Of a stretch of DNA of 64,000 nt, positions 46,364 through 55,461 are shown one piece after another. The DNA comes from Buttiauxella agrestis (GTDB lineage: Bacteria; Pseudomonadota; Gammaproteobacteria; Enterobacterales; Enterobacteriaceae), in assembly GCF_900446255.1 (NCBI RefSeq), contig NZ_UIGI01000001.1, forward strand, positions 2,134,763-2,198,762, written 5' to 3'. The stretch's first letter is position 1. Each line of letters begins with the position of its first letter. Below the pieces are notes generated by a model that searched no databases, had not been told where the DNA came from, and saw nothing but the letters and a program-made list of their open reading frames with translations. The position numbers and the translations under genes were made by a program.

Positions 46364-47683
46364 ATGCAAGACGATCTCCAGAATTCGATAATCAAGCGCG
46401 TTAATAAACGCATCATTCCCTTTCTGATGTTGCTGTATCTGATTGCCTATATCGACCGCTCGAATATTTCTGTCGCCGCGCTGCAAATGAATGCTGACCT
46501 GGCGCTGACGGCTGAAATGTATGGCATTGCGGCGGGTATTTTTTATATCGCCTATATCATTTTCGAAGTGCCGAGCAATATCATATTAACGCGCGTGGGG
46601 GCGAAGCTGTGGATTGCCCGCATTATGGTGACCTGGGGAATCATTGCCGCGGGGATGAGCCTGGTACAAACGCCGACGCAGCTCTATGTGATGCGCTTTT
46701 TGCTCGGTGTTGCCGAAGCCGGATTCACGCCAGGCATTATCTATTACCTTTCTTGTTGGTATCCGCGCAGCGACCGTGCGCGAGCGATGTCGATGTTTTA
46801 TATCGGCGCGGCGCTGGCCTCCGTCATTGGCTTGCCTATTTCCGGCAGCATCCTGAATATGCACGGCTTTTTTGATATCGCCGGTTGGCGTTGGTTATTC
46901 TTGCTTGAGGGGATCCCGGCCATCGCGCTCGGGGTGGTGGTGTGGTTTTATCTTGATGACTCCCCGGCGAAAGCCCGCTGGCTGAGTGAGTCTGAACGAG
47001 AGTGGCTCCAGCAGAAATTAGCCAGTGAATCATCGGCCCTTGAAAACAACGGTAGCCACCAATGGCATAAAGCGCTCACCGATAAAAAAGTCTGGTTATT
47101 GAGTGCGATTTGGCTATTACAGGCATTTGGCACCATCGGTATCACGTTATTTTTACCGTTAATCGTCAAAGGTGTTGTCTCTGAGCAAAGTAATTTTATC
47201 GTCAGCGTATTGTCTGCGGTGCCATTTTTATTTGCTTGTATATTTATGTTTGCCAATGGCCGACACTCCGATATCACGCGCGAACGTCGCTATCATTTAG
47301 GGCTGCCACTTATTGCCGCGGGCATTTTGCTGATGCTGGCAATCTCAAGCGATAACTTATTGTTGGCATATATTCTTTTAGTGATTACGGTAGCCTTAAA
47401 CTGGGCGGTTACGCCTATATTCTGGGCGGCAACAACGGAGTCATTAACAGGTGTGGTGGCGGCTGCGGCAATTGCGTTGATTAACGCGGTGGCGAATATT
47501 GCCGGATTAATATTCCCACCGTTAATGGGGAGAATTAAAGATGTCACCGGCAGCTATGATATTTCGCTGATGATTGTCGCCGCTGCGTTGATATTGGGCG
47601 GCCTGTTAGGTTGTTATGTTCTGAGCACGCCGAAAGAAAGCCGTGGAACATCGGTAAAAGCGAAGGGCTCTCGATTGTCATGA
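46364..47683 (+). CDS. MFS transporter, anion:cation symporter (ACS) family
   Basis: A 439-residue transporter with 12 predicted helices. The N-terminus has the ACS motif RIIPFLMLLYLIAYIDRSN, then GVAEAGFTPGIIYYLSCWYP and EGIPAIALGVVVWFYLDDSP, typical of sugar-acid (galactonate, glucarate, tartrate) transporters. GAGGGG lies before the ATG. With the divergent aldolase it may form a sugar-acid import and cleavage pair. A small helix-turn-helix remnant overlaps its stop. Confidence 0.9.
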   Translation: MQDDLQNSIIKRVNKRIIPFLMLLYLIAYIDRSNISVAALQMNADLALTAEMYGIAAGIFYIAYIIFEVPSNIILTRVGAKLWIARIMVTWGIIAAGMSLVQTPTQLYVMRFLLGVAEAGFTPGIIYYLSCWYPRSDRARAMSMFYIGAALASVIGLPISGSILNMHGFFDIAGWRWLFLLEGIPAIALGVVVWFYLDDSPAKARWLSESEREWLQQKLASESSALENNGSHQWHKALTDKKVWLLSAIWLLQAFGTIGITLFLPLIVKGVVSEQSNFIVSVLSAVPFLFACIFMFANGRHSDITRERRYHLGLPLIAAGILLMLAISSDNLLLAYILLVITVALNWAVTPIFWAATTESLTGVVAAAAIALINAVANIAGLIFPPLMGRIKDVTGSYDISLMIVAAALILGGLLGCYVLSTPKESRGTSVKAKGSRLS

Positions 47684-47784
47684 TCGCTATTATCCATTAT
47701 CAGCCCAATGGGCTGACATGTGCGGTGATTGCGCAGCGGCTAAATGTCCCGGTCAGTTCTGCGAAAATTTATAGGGCAGGTTGA
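47680..47784 (+). pseudogene. possible truncated helix-turn-helix regulator remnant
   Basis: A 34-residue frame starts in an ATGA overlap with the MFS stop and reads IHYQPNGLTCAVIAQRLNVP followed by VSSAKIYRAG, then stops. The pattern GLT-x-x-x-IAQRLNVPVSSAK resembles the helix-turn-helix of IclR- or LuxR-like regulators, cut off after the recognition helix. It may be the leftover of a local regulator for the aldolase/MFS pair, or a chance frame. Confidence 0.45.
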
Positions 47785-47788
47785 AAGG

Positions 47789-47826
47789 CGCGCCGGAAGC
47801 CGTGATGATTCCGGCGCTTTTTTAAA
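47789..47826. terminator. terminator between MFS gene and zinT
   Basis: GCGCCGGAA pairs with TTCCGGCGC around a 10-base loop, followed by seven T. It serves the MFS transcript and, from the other side, zinT. Confidence 0.85.
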
Positions 47827-47836
47827 GGTCTGGTTA

Positions 47837-48484
47837 TTAGTGTTCAAGCATCTCGTGGACAACCTGATTTTTGCTTAACGAGTACTCGTAAAAAGTCGGC
47901 CAGTTGTCCATCTCTTTCAACAACGACTCTTGTGAGTCATTGCCCATGAAAATATGGAAGTGTTCAGATTTGCGCGGGCCAATAATATGATCGCTAAACT
48001 GCACGTATTTCGGCGCTTTTGACTGGCTGTCCATACACTCAAACAAATAACGCACGCCTTTTTTCCCAGAGGTGTAAGTCAGGATTTTAAAGCCAGAATA
48101 ATCGTACTTGCAGGAATTCACCGTTTTACCCACATGGAATTCAATCACATTGTTTTCGATACCAATGGTATCAACATCCGTCGCATAACCTTTCTTGTAA
48201 TACTCTTTGTATTGCGCCGCTGTTTTGCTGCCGTCTTTCTGCGCTTTTTTCTCCATCACCGGATCTAAATCGCCGTTTAACAGGTACGGATTCACCGACT
48301 GCCACATGCCGTCCCAGTCCGTCAGGGCGCGATCTTTGACCTGTTTATTCTCAAAAACTCCTTCGCTGGCTTTCTTTTCTGCGTCTGTAAGAGGCGTTCC
48401 GTGCGAATGACCGTGTGCCAGAGCGCTGACGCTACTGAGCAAAATGCCTGCGCCGAGCAGCAAACCAGGTATGCGTGATGTCAT
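47837..48484 (-). CDS. zinT: ZinT, periplasmic zinc-binding chaperone
   Basis: A 215-residue periplasmic protein whose signal peptide ends at ALAHGHSHG, leaving a metal-binding His-rich start. The ZinT domain is well kept: [43 protein letters not shown] and [17 protein letters not shown] with the metal-site His residues. It binds Zn (and Cd) and hands zinc to ZnuA under starvation. The ATG at 48484 has GGAG upstream; an ATG four codons earlier is possible. A Zur operator lies about 35 bases before. Confidence 0.95.
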   Translation of the reverse strand: MTSRIPGLLLGAGILLSSVSALAHGHSHGTPLTDAEKKASEGVFENKQVKDRALTDWDGMWQSVNPYLLNGDLDPVMEKKAQKDGSKTAAQYKEYYKKGYATDVDTIGIENNVIEFHVGKTVNSCKYDYSGFKILTYTSGKKGVRYLFECMDSQSKAPKYVQFSDHIIGPRKSEHFHIFMGNDSQESLLKEMDNWPTFYEYSLSKNQVVHEMLEH

Positions 48485-48516
48485 GTGTGTCTCCATTATG
48501 GTGTTTGAAATTACGA

Positions 48517-48540
48517 GAAATGTTATAACGTAACATTATC
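48517..48540 (-). promoter_or_regulatory. Zur operator upstream of zinT
   Basis: GAAATGTTATA and its near mirror GTAACATTATC form the enterobacterial Zur palindrome (GAAATGTTATA-N-TATAACATTTC type). Zinc-bound Zur would shut zinT off when zinc is sufficient. Confidence 0.8.
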
Positions 48541-48585
48541 GAATTTCAACAACTTTGGAAACATGCGAAGCGACGGCGCGGGCTT

Positions 48586-50058
48586 TCAGGGATGGTGCTT
48601 AATCATTTTCACCAGGCGCAAAAAAGAGGGCAGCATGTCGTCGTCCTGAACACTGGCAAATCCAACTAATAACCCTTTTGATTTTTGCGCATTAAAATAG
48701 TAGCGCGACAGCGGCCTGACCAGAATACCTTCGGCATTCGCGAGTTTTGCAATGTGGATATCATCTACTTCGGCGGGAAGCTGAATGATTAAATGTAACC
48801 CGGCATTACTATTGTAATAACCGAGATATTCCTCCCCTAAATGCCGCTTAATTAACTCGACCAGTTGGTTGCGTCGTTTGCTATATAACTGGCGCATTTT
48901 GCGGATATGCGCGGCGTAATAACCTTCGCGAATAAACTCCGCAAGTGCCGCCTGAATCACCTGATGGCCGCTGCGATATAATTCGTTGTGAACTTTTTTA
49001 AGCGGAGCGGCGAGCACTTTGGGCAAAACCACGTAACCCAGACGCAGCGCGGGGTAGAGCGTTTTGCTGAACGTGCCGATGTAAATGACCGGGCTGTTTT
49101 CCTCAAGCCCCTGAAGCGATGGAATCGGCTGGCCCGAAAAACGAAATTCGCTGTCGTAATCATCTTCCACAATCCAGCTCTGGCATTCCCTGGCCTGCGA
49201 AAGTAATAACTGGCGGCGCGGCAGGCTCATCACAGAACCCAGCGGATACTGATGCGAGGGCGTAACAAAGATTAATTTTGGCTTTTCATCGGCATTGGCC
49301 TGCGGCATTAATCCCTGATCATCGACCTCCAGCGCCGAAATATTCACCGCATTCATGCGCAGAATATTTTTAATTCCCCAGTAACCGGGTTCTTCAATCC
49401 ACGCATTGTCGCCGGGATTACATAACGTGCGGGTGACTAAATCCAGCGCCTGGTGAATCCCTTCGGTAATGAGAATCTGGTCGGTGGTGCATTTTACGCC
49501 GCGTGCGGTGCGCAGATAATCCGAGAGCGCAGACTTTAACTCCTCCAGCCCGGATGCGGCGTCGTAGGTCAGATATTCAGGATTCGGGCGTCTGGCGACA
49601 CGGTCGTAGATTTTCTTAAACGTGCGATGCGGAAAGCTTTCGACATCCGGCACGCCGGGAATGAAGTCGCCCCATTGCGCCGGGCTGGCGCTGGCGTTTT
49701 CCAGCAATTCCAGGCAGCGCAGGGAAAGGCTGGCGCGGTCTTCTGGCGCAGTAGCGGGCACCGTGCGTGCGGCCAGCGTATTCAGGTTATCGAGCACGCT
49801 TTCGGTGACAAACGTGCCGCTGCTGGTGCGCGTTGAAATATACCCTTCGGCCTGCAATTGCTCATACACCCGCAGTACGGTGTTACGCGAAAGCGATAAC
49901 TCATTGGCCAAATCGCGGGTCGGCGGCATACGCGCCGCAGGGCGCAAACTTCCCTCAAGAATACAATTACATATCGCGGCATAAAGTTTCTTATGCAGTT
50001 TCTCGGCAGGGGTCTGGAGAAATGCCTGCTTGATCACATCTACGGTAAGTGAACGCAT
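48586..50058 (-). CDS. MocR/GabR-type GntR regulator with aminotransferase-like domain
   Basis: A 490-residue regulator with an N-terminal GntR winged helix (~10-80: ARMPPTRDLANELSLSRNTV) fused to a fold-type I aminotransferase domain. The PLP lysine is in YIGTFSKTLYPALRLGY and the Asp that holds the pyridine nitrogen in VEDDYDSEF. Relatives such as GabR activate GABA-use genes when GABA and PLP react in the domain. It is divergent from puuE and gabD-like genes with 110 bases between, so it very likely controls them. The ATG at 50058 is chosen; the frame is open 25 codons upstream. Confidence 0.88.
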   Translation of the reverse strand: MRSLTVDVIKQAFLQTPAEKLHKKLYAAICNCILEGSLRPAARMPPTRDLANELSLSRNTVLRVYEQLQAEGYISTRTSSGTFVTESVLDNLNTLAARTVPATAPEDRASLSLRCLELLENASASPAQWGDFIPGVPDVESFPHRTFKKIYDRVARRPNPEYLTYDAASGLEELKSALSDYLRTARGVKCTTDQILITEGIHQALDLVTRTLCNPGDNAWIEEPGYWGIKNILRMNAVNISALEVDDQGLMPQANADEKPKLIFVTPSHQYPLGSVMSLPRRQLLLSQARECQSWIVEDDYDSEFRFSGQPIPSLQGLEENSPVIYIGTFSKTLYPALRLGYVVLPKVLAAPLKKVHNELYRSGHQVIQAALAEFIREGYYAAHIRKMRQLYSKRRNQLVELIKRHLGEEYLGYYNSNAGLHLIIQLPAEVDDIHIAKLANAEGILVRPLSRYYFNAQKSKGLLVGFASVQDDDMLPSFLRLVKMIKHHP

Positions 50059-50168
50059 TTGGATCCTATGAATAAAACGATTTGGCTCTCGATTCAGGTA
50101 CCAGATACTGTCTAAATGAAATTCGACAATCAACCTGTAAATCTTAATTTCGTGTGAGGGATAAAAAA

Positions 50169-51434
50169 ATGAGCAATAACGAACTCCACCAACGTCGTCT
50201 GGCCGCTACACCGCGTGGCGTGGGCGTGATGTGTAATTTCTTTGCACAAACCGCTGAAAACAGCACCATTACCGATGTGGAAGGGAAGCAATATATCGAT
50301 TTTGCTGCGGGCATTGCGGTGCTCAATACCGGCCATCGCCACCCGCGCCTGGTTCAGGCCATCGAACAGCAGCTTCATGCGTTTACCCACACCGCTTATC
50401 AGATTGTCCCTTACGAAAGCTATGTCGCGCTGGCGGAAAAAATTAACGCCGCAGCCCCGATTGTTGGCCCTAAGAAAACGGCGTTTTTCACTACCGGCGC
50501 TGAAGCCGTTGAGAACGCGGTGAAAATCGCTCGTGCTTATACCGGTCGCCCGGGCGTGATTGCTTTTAGCGGCGGATTCCATGGCCGCACCTATATGACG
50601 ATGGCGCTGACGGGCAAAGTGGCTCCGTACAAAATTGGTTTTGGCCCATTCCCCGGCTCCGTATTCCATGCGCCATATCCGTCTGAGCTCAGTGGTATTT
50701 CCACCGAAGATGCGGTGAAAGCCATCGAGCGCCTGTTCAAATCAGACATTGAAGCGACGCAAGTTGCCGCGATTATCTTCGAGCCGGTCCAGGGCGAAGG
50801 CGGTTTTAACGTGGCTCCGCCAGAATTTGTGGCGGCTATTCGCCAGATTTGTAACACCCACGGCATCGTGATGATTGCCGACGAAGTACAAAGCGGTTTT
50901 GCCCGTACCGGCAAAATGTTTGCCATGAACCACTATTCCCATCAGCCCGATTTGATGACGATGGCGAAAAGCCTGGCGGGTGGAATGCCGTTATCCGGCG
51001 TGGTCGGCAAAGCAGAAATTATGGATGCGCCAGCGCCGGGCGGACTAGGGGGAACCTACGCCGGGAACCCGCTTGCCGTTGCTTCGGCTCACGCGGTGCT
51101 GGATGTCATTGCGGACGAAAAGCTCTGTTTACGAGCGCAAACACTGGGCGAACGCCTGACTTCACGGCTGCGTGAAATCACCGCCACATGCCCTGCGCTG
51201 GTTGAAATCCGTGGCCTGGGTTCCATGGTCGCGGCTGAGTTTTACGACCCGGCAACCGGAGAACCGTCTGCGGCCATCGCGCAACAGGTGCAAAAACGCG
51301 CGCTGGAGCAAGGCTTGCTGCTGCTAACCTGCGGGCAAAATGGCAACGTGATTCGCTTCTTGTACCCGCTGACGATTCCTGACGCGCAGTTCGATCAGGC
51401 GCTGGATATCATTAAAACCGCGACGCAGATGTGA
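50169..51434 (+). CDS. puuE: PuuE, 4-aminobutyrate aminotransferase
   Basis: The 421-residue PLP enzyme transfers the amino group of GABA to 2-oxoglutarate, giving succinate semialdehyde and glutamate. It begins MSNNELHQRRLAATPRGVGV, like E. coli PuuE and unlike GabT, and has the same length. The PLP lysine is in MTMAKSLAGGMPLSG; IADEVQSGFARTG is the cofactor-binding region. GAGGG lies before the ATG. In E. coli puuE is in the putrescine puu operon; here it is paired with a gabD-like gene, which starts eight bases after its stop. Confidence 0.93.
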   Translation: MSNNELHQRRLAATPRGVGVMCNFFAQTAENSTITDVEGKQYIDFAAGIAVLNTGHRHPRLVQAIEQQLHAFTHTAYQIVPYESYVALAEKINAAAPIVGPKKTAFFTTGAEAVENAVKIARAYTGRPGVIAFSGGFHGRTYMTMALTGKVAPYKIGFGPFPGSVFHAPYPSELSGISTEDAVKAIERLFKSDIEATQVAAIIFEPVQGEGGFNVAPPEFVAAIRQICNTHGIVMIADEVQSGFARTGKMFAMNHYSHQPDLMTMAKSLAGGMPLSGVVGKAEIMDAPAPGGLGGTYAGNPLAVASAHAVLDVIADEKLCLRAQTLGERLTSRLREITATCPALVEIRGLGSMVAAEFYDPATGEPSAAIAQQVQKRALEQGLLLLTCGQNGNVIRFLYPLTIPDAQFDQALDIIKTATQM

Positions 51435-51442
51435 GACTCAAA

Positions 51443-52894
51443 ATGATCAATCTGAAAAATAACGATTTGCTGCGCGATGCCTGCCTGATTGCAGGGGAAT
51501 GGAGCCATGCGCAGTCGGGCAAAACCATGACGGTAGTAAATGCTGCCACCGGGGAAAAAATAGCGGATGTGCCTTCAATGGCGCTGGCCGAAACGCAGCG
51601 CGCCATTGAGGCCGCTGAAGTCGCGCAAAAAGAGTGGAAGACGCAAACGGCGGCCAGTCGCGCCAAAATTCTCCACAGTTGGGTGAACCTGATTCAGGAA
51701 AACAGTGAAGATCTGGCGCGACTGATAACTCTCGAAGGCGGCAAACCGCTGGCTGAGGCGCGAGGTGAAATCAACTACGCCGCCTCGTTTATTACCTGGT
51801 TTGCGGAAGAGGCCAAAAGGGTAGACGGCGTTTTGTTGCAGCCAACCGCGGCGGATCAACGTTTTATCGTCTCCAGGCAACCGGTCGGCGTTTGCGCGGC
51901 AATTACACCGTGGAATTTCCCGGCGGCGATGATCACCCGCAAAGTCGCGCCTGCACTTGCCGCAGGCTGCGCGATTATCGTAAAACCCGCGGAGCAAACC
52001 CCGCTGACCGCGCTGGCGCTGGCAAAACTGGCCGAGCTGGCGGGCTTGCCGCAAGGACTGTTGCAGGTAATCACTGGGGACGCCAAAGAAATTGGCGGTG
52101 AGCTTTGCCGCAACGCGACGGTTCGTAAACTGAGTTTTACCGGCTCCACGGACACCGGACGTCTGTTAATGGCGCAATGCGCGCCGACCATCAAAAAATT
52201 GTCGCTGGAGTTAGGGGGCAATGCGCCCGTTATCGTCTTCGATGATGCGGATCTTGAGCTGGCCGTGAAAGGCATTATGGCGTCGAAATTCCGCAATAGC
52301 GGGCAGACGTGCGTGTGTGCGAACCGAATTTATGTGCAAAGCGGGATTTATCAGGCGCTCAGCGCGGAACTGGTCAAAGCGGTGGAAGCGCTGAAGGTCG
52401 GCAACGGCATGGATGACGGCATTACTCAAGGGCCGCTAATCAATGCCAAAGCGATTGAGAAGGTGGAGCTTCATATTCACGACGCGGTAGAAAAGGGCGC
52501 AACGGTATTAATCGGCGGCCACAAACACGGGTTGGGTGGAAACTTTTTCGCGCCGACGGTGGTGGCAAATGTCACACAGAATATGCGCTTTGCGAAAGAA
52601 GAAACCTTCGGGCCAGTTGCTCCGCTATTTAAATTTGAAACCGATGCCGAAGCGGTTAATTACGCCAACGACACCGAATTTGGTTTAGCCGCTTATATCT
52701 TCACTCAGGATGCAAAACGCCAGTGGCTAATCCCGGAGGCGCTGGAATATGGCATGGTTGGCGTCAATACCGGGCTGATTTCTAATGAAGTTGCGCCGTT
52801 TGGCGGGATTAAACAGTCAGGCCTGGGGCGAGAAGGTTCTAAGTTCGGAATAGATGAGTATCTGGAGATGAAGTATGTCTGCGTAAAACTCTGA
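51443..52894 (+). CDS. gabD: GabD-type succinate-semialdehyde dehydrogenase
   Basis: The 483-residue aldehyde dehydrogenase oxidises succinate semialdehyde to succinate with NAD(P)+. Catalytic residues are the Asn in TPWNFPAAM, the Glu in LELGGNAPVIV and the Cys in NSGQTCVCANR. It aligns with E. coli GabD (482) along its length, but many positions differ, so it may be a GabD paralogue. It lies eight bases after puuE, as a transaminase-dehydrogenase pair. The ATG at 51443 is chosen; a GTG four codons earlier is in frame. Confidence 0.88.
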   Translation: MINLKNNDLLRDACLIAGEWSHAQSGKTMTVVNAATGEKIADVPSMALAETQRAIEAAEVAQKEWKTQTAASRAKILHSWVNLIQENSEDLARLITLEGGKPLAEARGEINYAASFITWFAEEAKRVDGVLLQPTAADQRFIVSRQPVGVCAAITPWNFPAAMITRKVAPALAAGCAIIVKPAEQTPLTALALAKLAELAGLPQGLLQVITGDAKEIGGELCRNATVRKLSFTGSTDTGRLLMAQCAPTIKKLSLELGGNAPVIVFDDADLELAVKGIMASKFRNSGQTCVCANRIYVQSGIYQALSAELVKAVEALKVGNGMDDGITQGPLINAKAIEKVELHIHDAVEKGATVLIGGHKHGLGGNFFAPTVVANVTQNMRFAKEETFGPVAPLFKFETDAEAVNYANDTEFGLAAYIFTQDAKRQWLIPEALEYGMVGVNTGLISNEVAPFGGIKQSGLGREGSKFGIDEYLEMKYVCVKL

Positions 52895-52904
52895 CTTTGT
52901 AAAA

Positions 52905-52989
52905 TGGTGGATAACGCTTCGCTTATCCACCCTACAATTCATCGCGCCATAGCCTTTCGTAGGTCGGATAAGCGAAGCGTCATCCGACA
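52905..52989. repeat. BIME: two inverted REP units
   Basis: GGTGGATAACGCTTCGC and, inverted, GGTCGGATAAGCGAAGC face each other over about 27 bases after the gabD-like stop. The stems differ from the units at 34889, showing independent copies. Confidence 0.88.
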
Positions 52990-53054
52990 AAATCCCACCT
53001 GTTAAAATCTCGTCAAAATCTTTAACAATTATGTGACATTGAGCGTATACATAT

Positions 53055-53067
53055 AACATATTATGTT
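53055..53067. promoter_or_regulatory. palindrome AACATATTATGTT before the APC permease
   Basis: A 13-base palindrome, about 50 bases upstream of the permease ATG. A related inverted repeat AAAACATA ... TATGTTTT lies before the aldehyde dehydrogenase operon at 56381. A common site for the neighbouring GntR/FCD regulator is inferred. Confidence 0.45.
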
Positions 53068-53117
53068 TTATAAAATACACACACTGCCTGCCCTTATGCC
53101 ACATAAAGAGAAAAGAT

Positions 53118-54596
53118 ATGGAACAGACGACAGACAAAGAAAATCTTCAACATCAGCCAGTTAAAGGCGAGCAATTCAACCGCTCGATAGGGCTGATGTC
53201 TAACTTCGCATTGGGATTCACTTATCTTTCGCCGCTTACTGCGGTGTATTCGCTGTTCGCCCTCGCGGTGACGCTGGCAGGGCCTCCGGCAATCTGGTGG
53301 ATTTTAATTGTTGCCTGCGGTCAATTGCTGGTGGCATTAGTCTTTGGCGAAGTGGCTTCGCAATATCCGATTACTGGCGGTTTATATCCGTGGGCGAGAA
53401 GATTGTGGGGTAAAAAATATGCCTGGATTGCCGCGTGGATTTATCTCTGGGCATTAGTCGTGACAATCACTTCCATTGCCGAATATACCGCCACCTTTGT
53501 TGCGTCATTGTTTCACTACGCGACCAGCGCGGGCAACATGATGCTGACTTCCGTCGTCCTGCTGTTGATTATGATGGGGGTCAATATGTCCGGGACCAAA
53601 AACTTAGCCCGCGTCGCTAAAATTGGTTTTTGGTGCGAAATTGTCAGCGTGATTGCGCTGGGTATTTACCTGTTAATTTTCCACCGCGCCCAGCCGTTCT
53701 CTGTGGTATTTGACTCCATGGGCGTGCTCTCCGCAGACGGTAATTACACCACCGCGTTTATGTCCGCCTCGTTAATGGGCTTGTTTATGTTCTTTGGCTT
53801 TGAAGCCTGCGGCAATGTGGCGGAAGAGGTTAAAAACCCAGGCAAGAAGATTCCAGTGGCGATGATTTTAAGTATCGTGTTTGGGGCTATTTCAGCGGTT
53901 ATCTCAATCATGGGGTATTTACTCTCTTCCCCCGACTTGCAGGATATTGTTAACGGCAAAATCTCAGACCCGATCCCGACCATTCTTAACCAGGCGCTGG
54001 GTGAAACCGGGGCGACGATATTTATCGTGGTCGCTGTTATCGCCATGCTGTCGTGTATTCTTTCTTTGCAAGCCGCATTGAGCCGCCTGATCTTCTCTTT
54101 CTCCCGCGATAACATGCTGCCGGGCAGCGAGTGGATGTCGAAGATTTCCAAACACAGCGTGCCGGATAACGCGATGATGGTGAGCTGCTTATTGCCGGTG
54201 ATTATTTGTGTCTGGGTTTACTTCCAGCCGGATAGCCTGGCGCGAATCACAGCCTTTGCGGTTATCGGTATCTATATTTCTTTCCAGATGGTGGTGCTTG
54301 CGGCATTGCGTCAGCGCCTGAAAGGCTGGAAACCAGCAGGGGAATGGACGGTCGGCTCATGGGGAATTATCGTCAACGTGCTGGCGCTGGCTTATGGTTT
54401 GTGCGGGATTTGGTTACTGGCACAACCGGCGGCAGGCGAGAGTTTTGTGGATCGCTGGACGGTATTAGTCGGGCTGGCGATTGTGATCATTTCCGGTCTG
54501 CTTTACATGTTTATCACTAAACCGTTTGGCCGTTCGAATGCACCAGAAAACGATGCGATTGAATATGCTCGCAAGTTGAATGCGGAACAGTCATAA
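53118..54596 (+). CDS. APC-family amino acid/amine permease
   Basis: A 492-residue transporter with about 12 helices of the amino acid/choline transporter branch: FNRSIGLMSNFALGFTYLSP, ASQYPITGGLYPWARRLWG, FFGFEACGNVAEEVKNPGKK and SFSRDNMLPGSEWMS. Relatives move GABA, choline or polyamines. It sits between the puuE/gabD pair and the spermidine-type oxidation operon, so an amine or GABA is the likely cargo (inference). A terminator follows. Confidence 0.87.
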   Translation: MEQTTDKENLQHQPVKGEQFNRSIGLMSNFALGFTYLSPLTAVYSLFALAVTLAGPPAIWWILIVACGQLLVALVFGEVASQYPITGGLYPWARRLWGKKYAWIAAWIYLWALVVTITSIAEYTATFVASLFHYATSAGNMMLTSVVLLLIMMGVNMSGTKNLARVAKIGFWCEIVSVIALGIYLLIFHRAQPFSVVFDSMGVLSADGNYTTAFMSASLMGLFMFFGFEACGNVAEEVKNPGKKIPVAMILSIVFGAISAVISIMGYLLSSPDLQDIVNGKISDPIPTILNQALGETGATIFIVVAVIAMLSCILSLQAALSRLIFSFSRDNMLPGSEWMSKISKHSVPDNAMMVSCLLPVIICVWVYFQPDSLARITAFAVIGIYISFQMVVLAALRQRLKGWKPAGEWTVGSWGIIVNVLALAYGLCGIWLLAQPAAGESFVDRWTVLVGLAIVIISGLLYMFITKPFGRSNAPENDAIEYARKLNAEQS

Positions 54597-54601
54597 ACAT
54601 A

Positions 54602-54626
54602 AGGGCGGGTTTTACCCGCCCGTTTT
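54602..54626. terminator. terminator between permease and Cache-domain gene
   Basis: GGGCGGG pairs with CCCGCCC around TTTTA, followed by GTTTTA. It lies between the two convergent genes and overlaps the end of the Cache gene. Confidence 0.85.
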
Positions 54627-55317
54627 ACTTTGCCTGATATAAATTAAAGTAATCATTTTCATAAACCACAGATGCCAGTCTGACATCCAGCAAGTCACCC
54701 ACGCGGAATTTTGGATGGCTCGAAAATACAATTCTGCGCTCTTTATTGGTAAGAAAAACTTTATCATTCGTCGCGAAAGGTAATAACTCATCCTCAACAC
54801 GACTCACCAATAAATCAATCGCCGCCACGCCTAAGAATTGCTGGTTGAAATAAACCGGAACGGCGGAGGTAATGGTGTACGAAGTATTGCAGATATAATC
54901 AACGTAGGGACCATGAATAAACGCGTTACCCACAGCTGGCGCTTGTTTGAACCACTCAAAGGTTCTGAAATCCAGGCGCTGTTGGGTAGCCTGGTCTAAG
55001 TCAAGATTCACCTGTTTTACGCCGTCGGCCTTCTTATACCACCACTCCAGTAGCCAGAATTCCTTATTGTTTCCCGTGGCTTCGATATGGCTGGCAAACC
55101 CCGCGCCCGAACAATAAATATTGCTGTTTAATGTCTTTTTAATATGTTCCTGAATGGTCTTTCTGACGGAAGGTTCAAGCAGATGTTCAAGATTAACCCC
55201 TTCAATTTCAGCAAGTGTTGATTGAATATCTTTCGCCAGCATTCCGGTGGAATCAATCATCGAATTGATGATGCTGTCTATTTTTTCGCTTAGGTTACAG
55301 AGTGATGTTGTTAGCAT
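54625..55317 (-). CDS. soluble Cache/PDC sensor-domain protein
   Basis: A 230-residue protein consisting only of an N-terminal coiled region (~1-60) and a Cache-type (PDC) domain; no membrane helix, signal peptide or output domain is seen. In the ligand region it has RTFEWFKQAP, GPYVDYIC and GVAAIDLLVSR, including Trp, Tyr and Asp positions that bind the amino group in amine- and amino-acid-sensing dCache domains. It may sense a polyamine or GABA in the cytosol and act on the adjacent GntR regulator (inference). The ATG at 55317 is chosen because longer starts lie inside ERIC copy 3. Confidence 0.75.
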   Translation of the reverse strand: MLTTSLCNLSEKIDSIINSMIDSTGMLAKDIQSTLAEIEGVNLEHLLEPSVRKTIQEHIKKTLNSNIYCSGAGFASHIEATGNNKEFWLLEWWYKKADGVKQVNLDLDQATQQRLDFRTFEWFKQAPAVGNAFIHGPYVDYICNTSYTITSAVPVYFNQQFLGVAAIDLLVSRVEDELLPFATNDKVFLTNKERRIVFSSHPKFRVGDLLDVRLASVVYENDYFNLYQAK

Positions 55318-55334
55318 ATTTATGCCTGTTGTTA

Positions 55335-55461
55335 TATACCCGTCATACTTCAAGTTGCCTCTTTGTTGGCTGCGTTCTCGCACCCGAATCACTTACTTAT
55401 GTAAGCTCATCGGGACTTGTTCTCTTGCCGTCGCGATGCAACTCGAATTATTTTGGGTATT
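55335..55461. repeat. ERIC element, copy 3
   Basis: A 127-base ERIC that starts TATACCCGTCATACTTCAAG and ends TTTTGGGTAT. It fills the whole gap between the GntR regulator and the Cache gene: the regulator's stop codon lies in its end, and the Cache start is 17 bases past its other end, so it forms the leader of that gene if the two are co-transcribed. Confidence 0.95.

Noticed and set aside
50169-51434. Calling the transaminase GabT
   Set aside because: The start MSNNELHQRRLAATPRGVGV and length fit PuuE much better than E. coli GabT.
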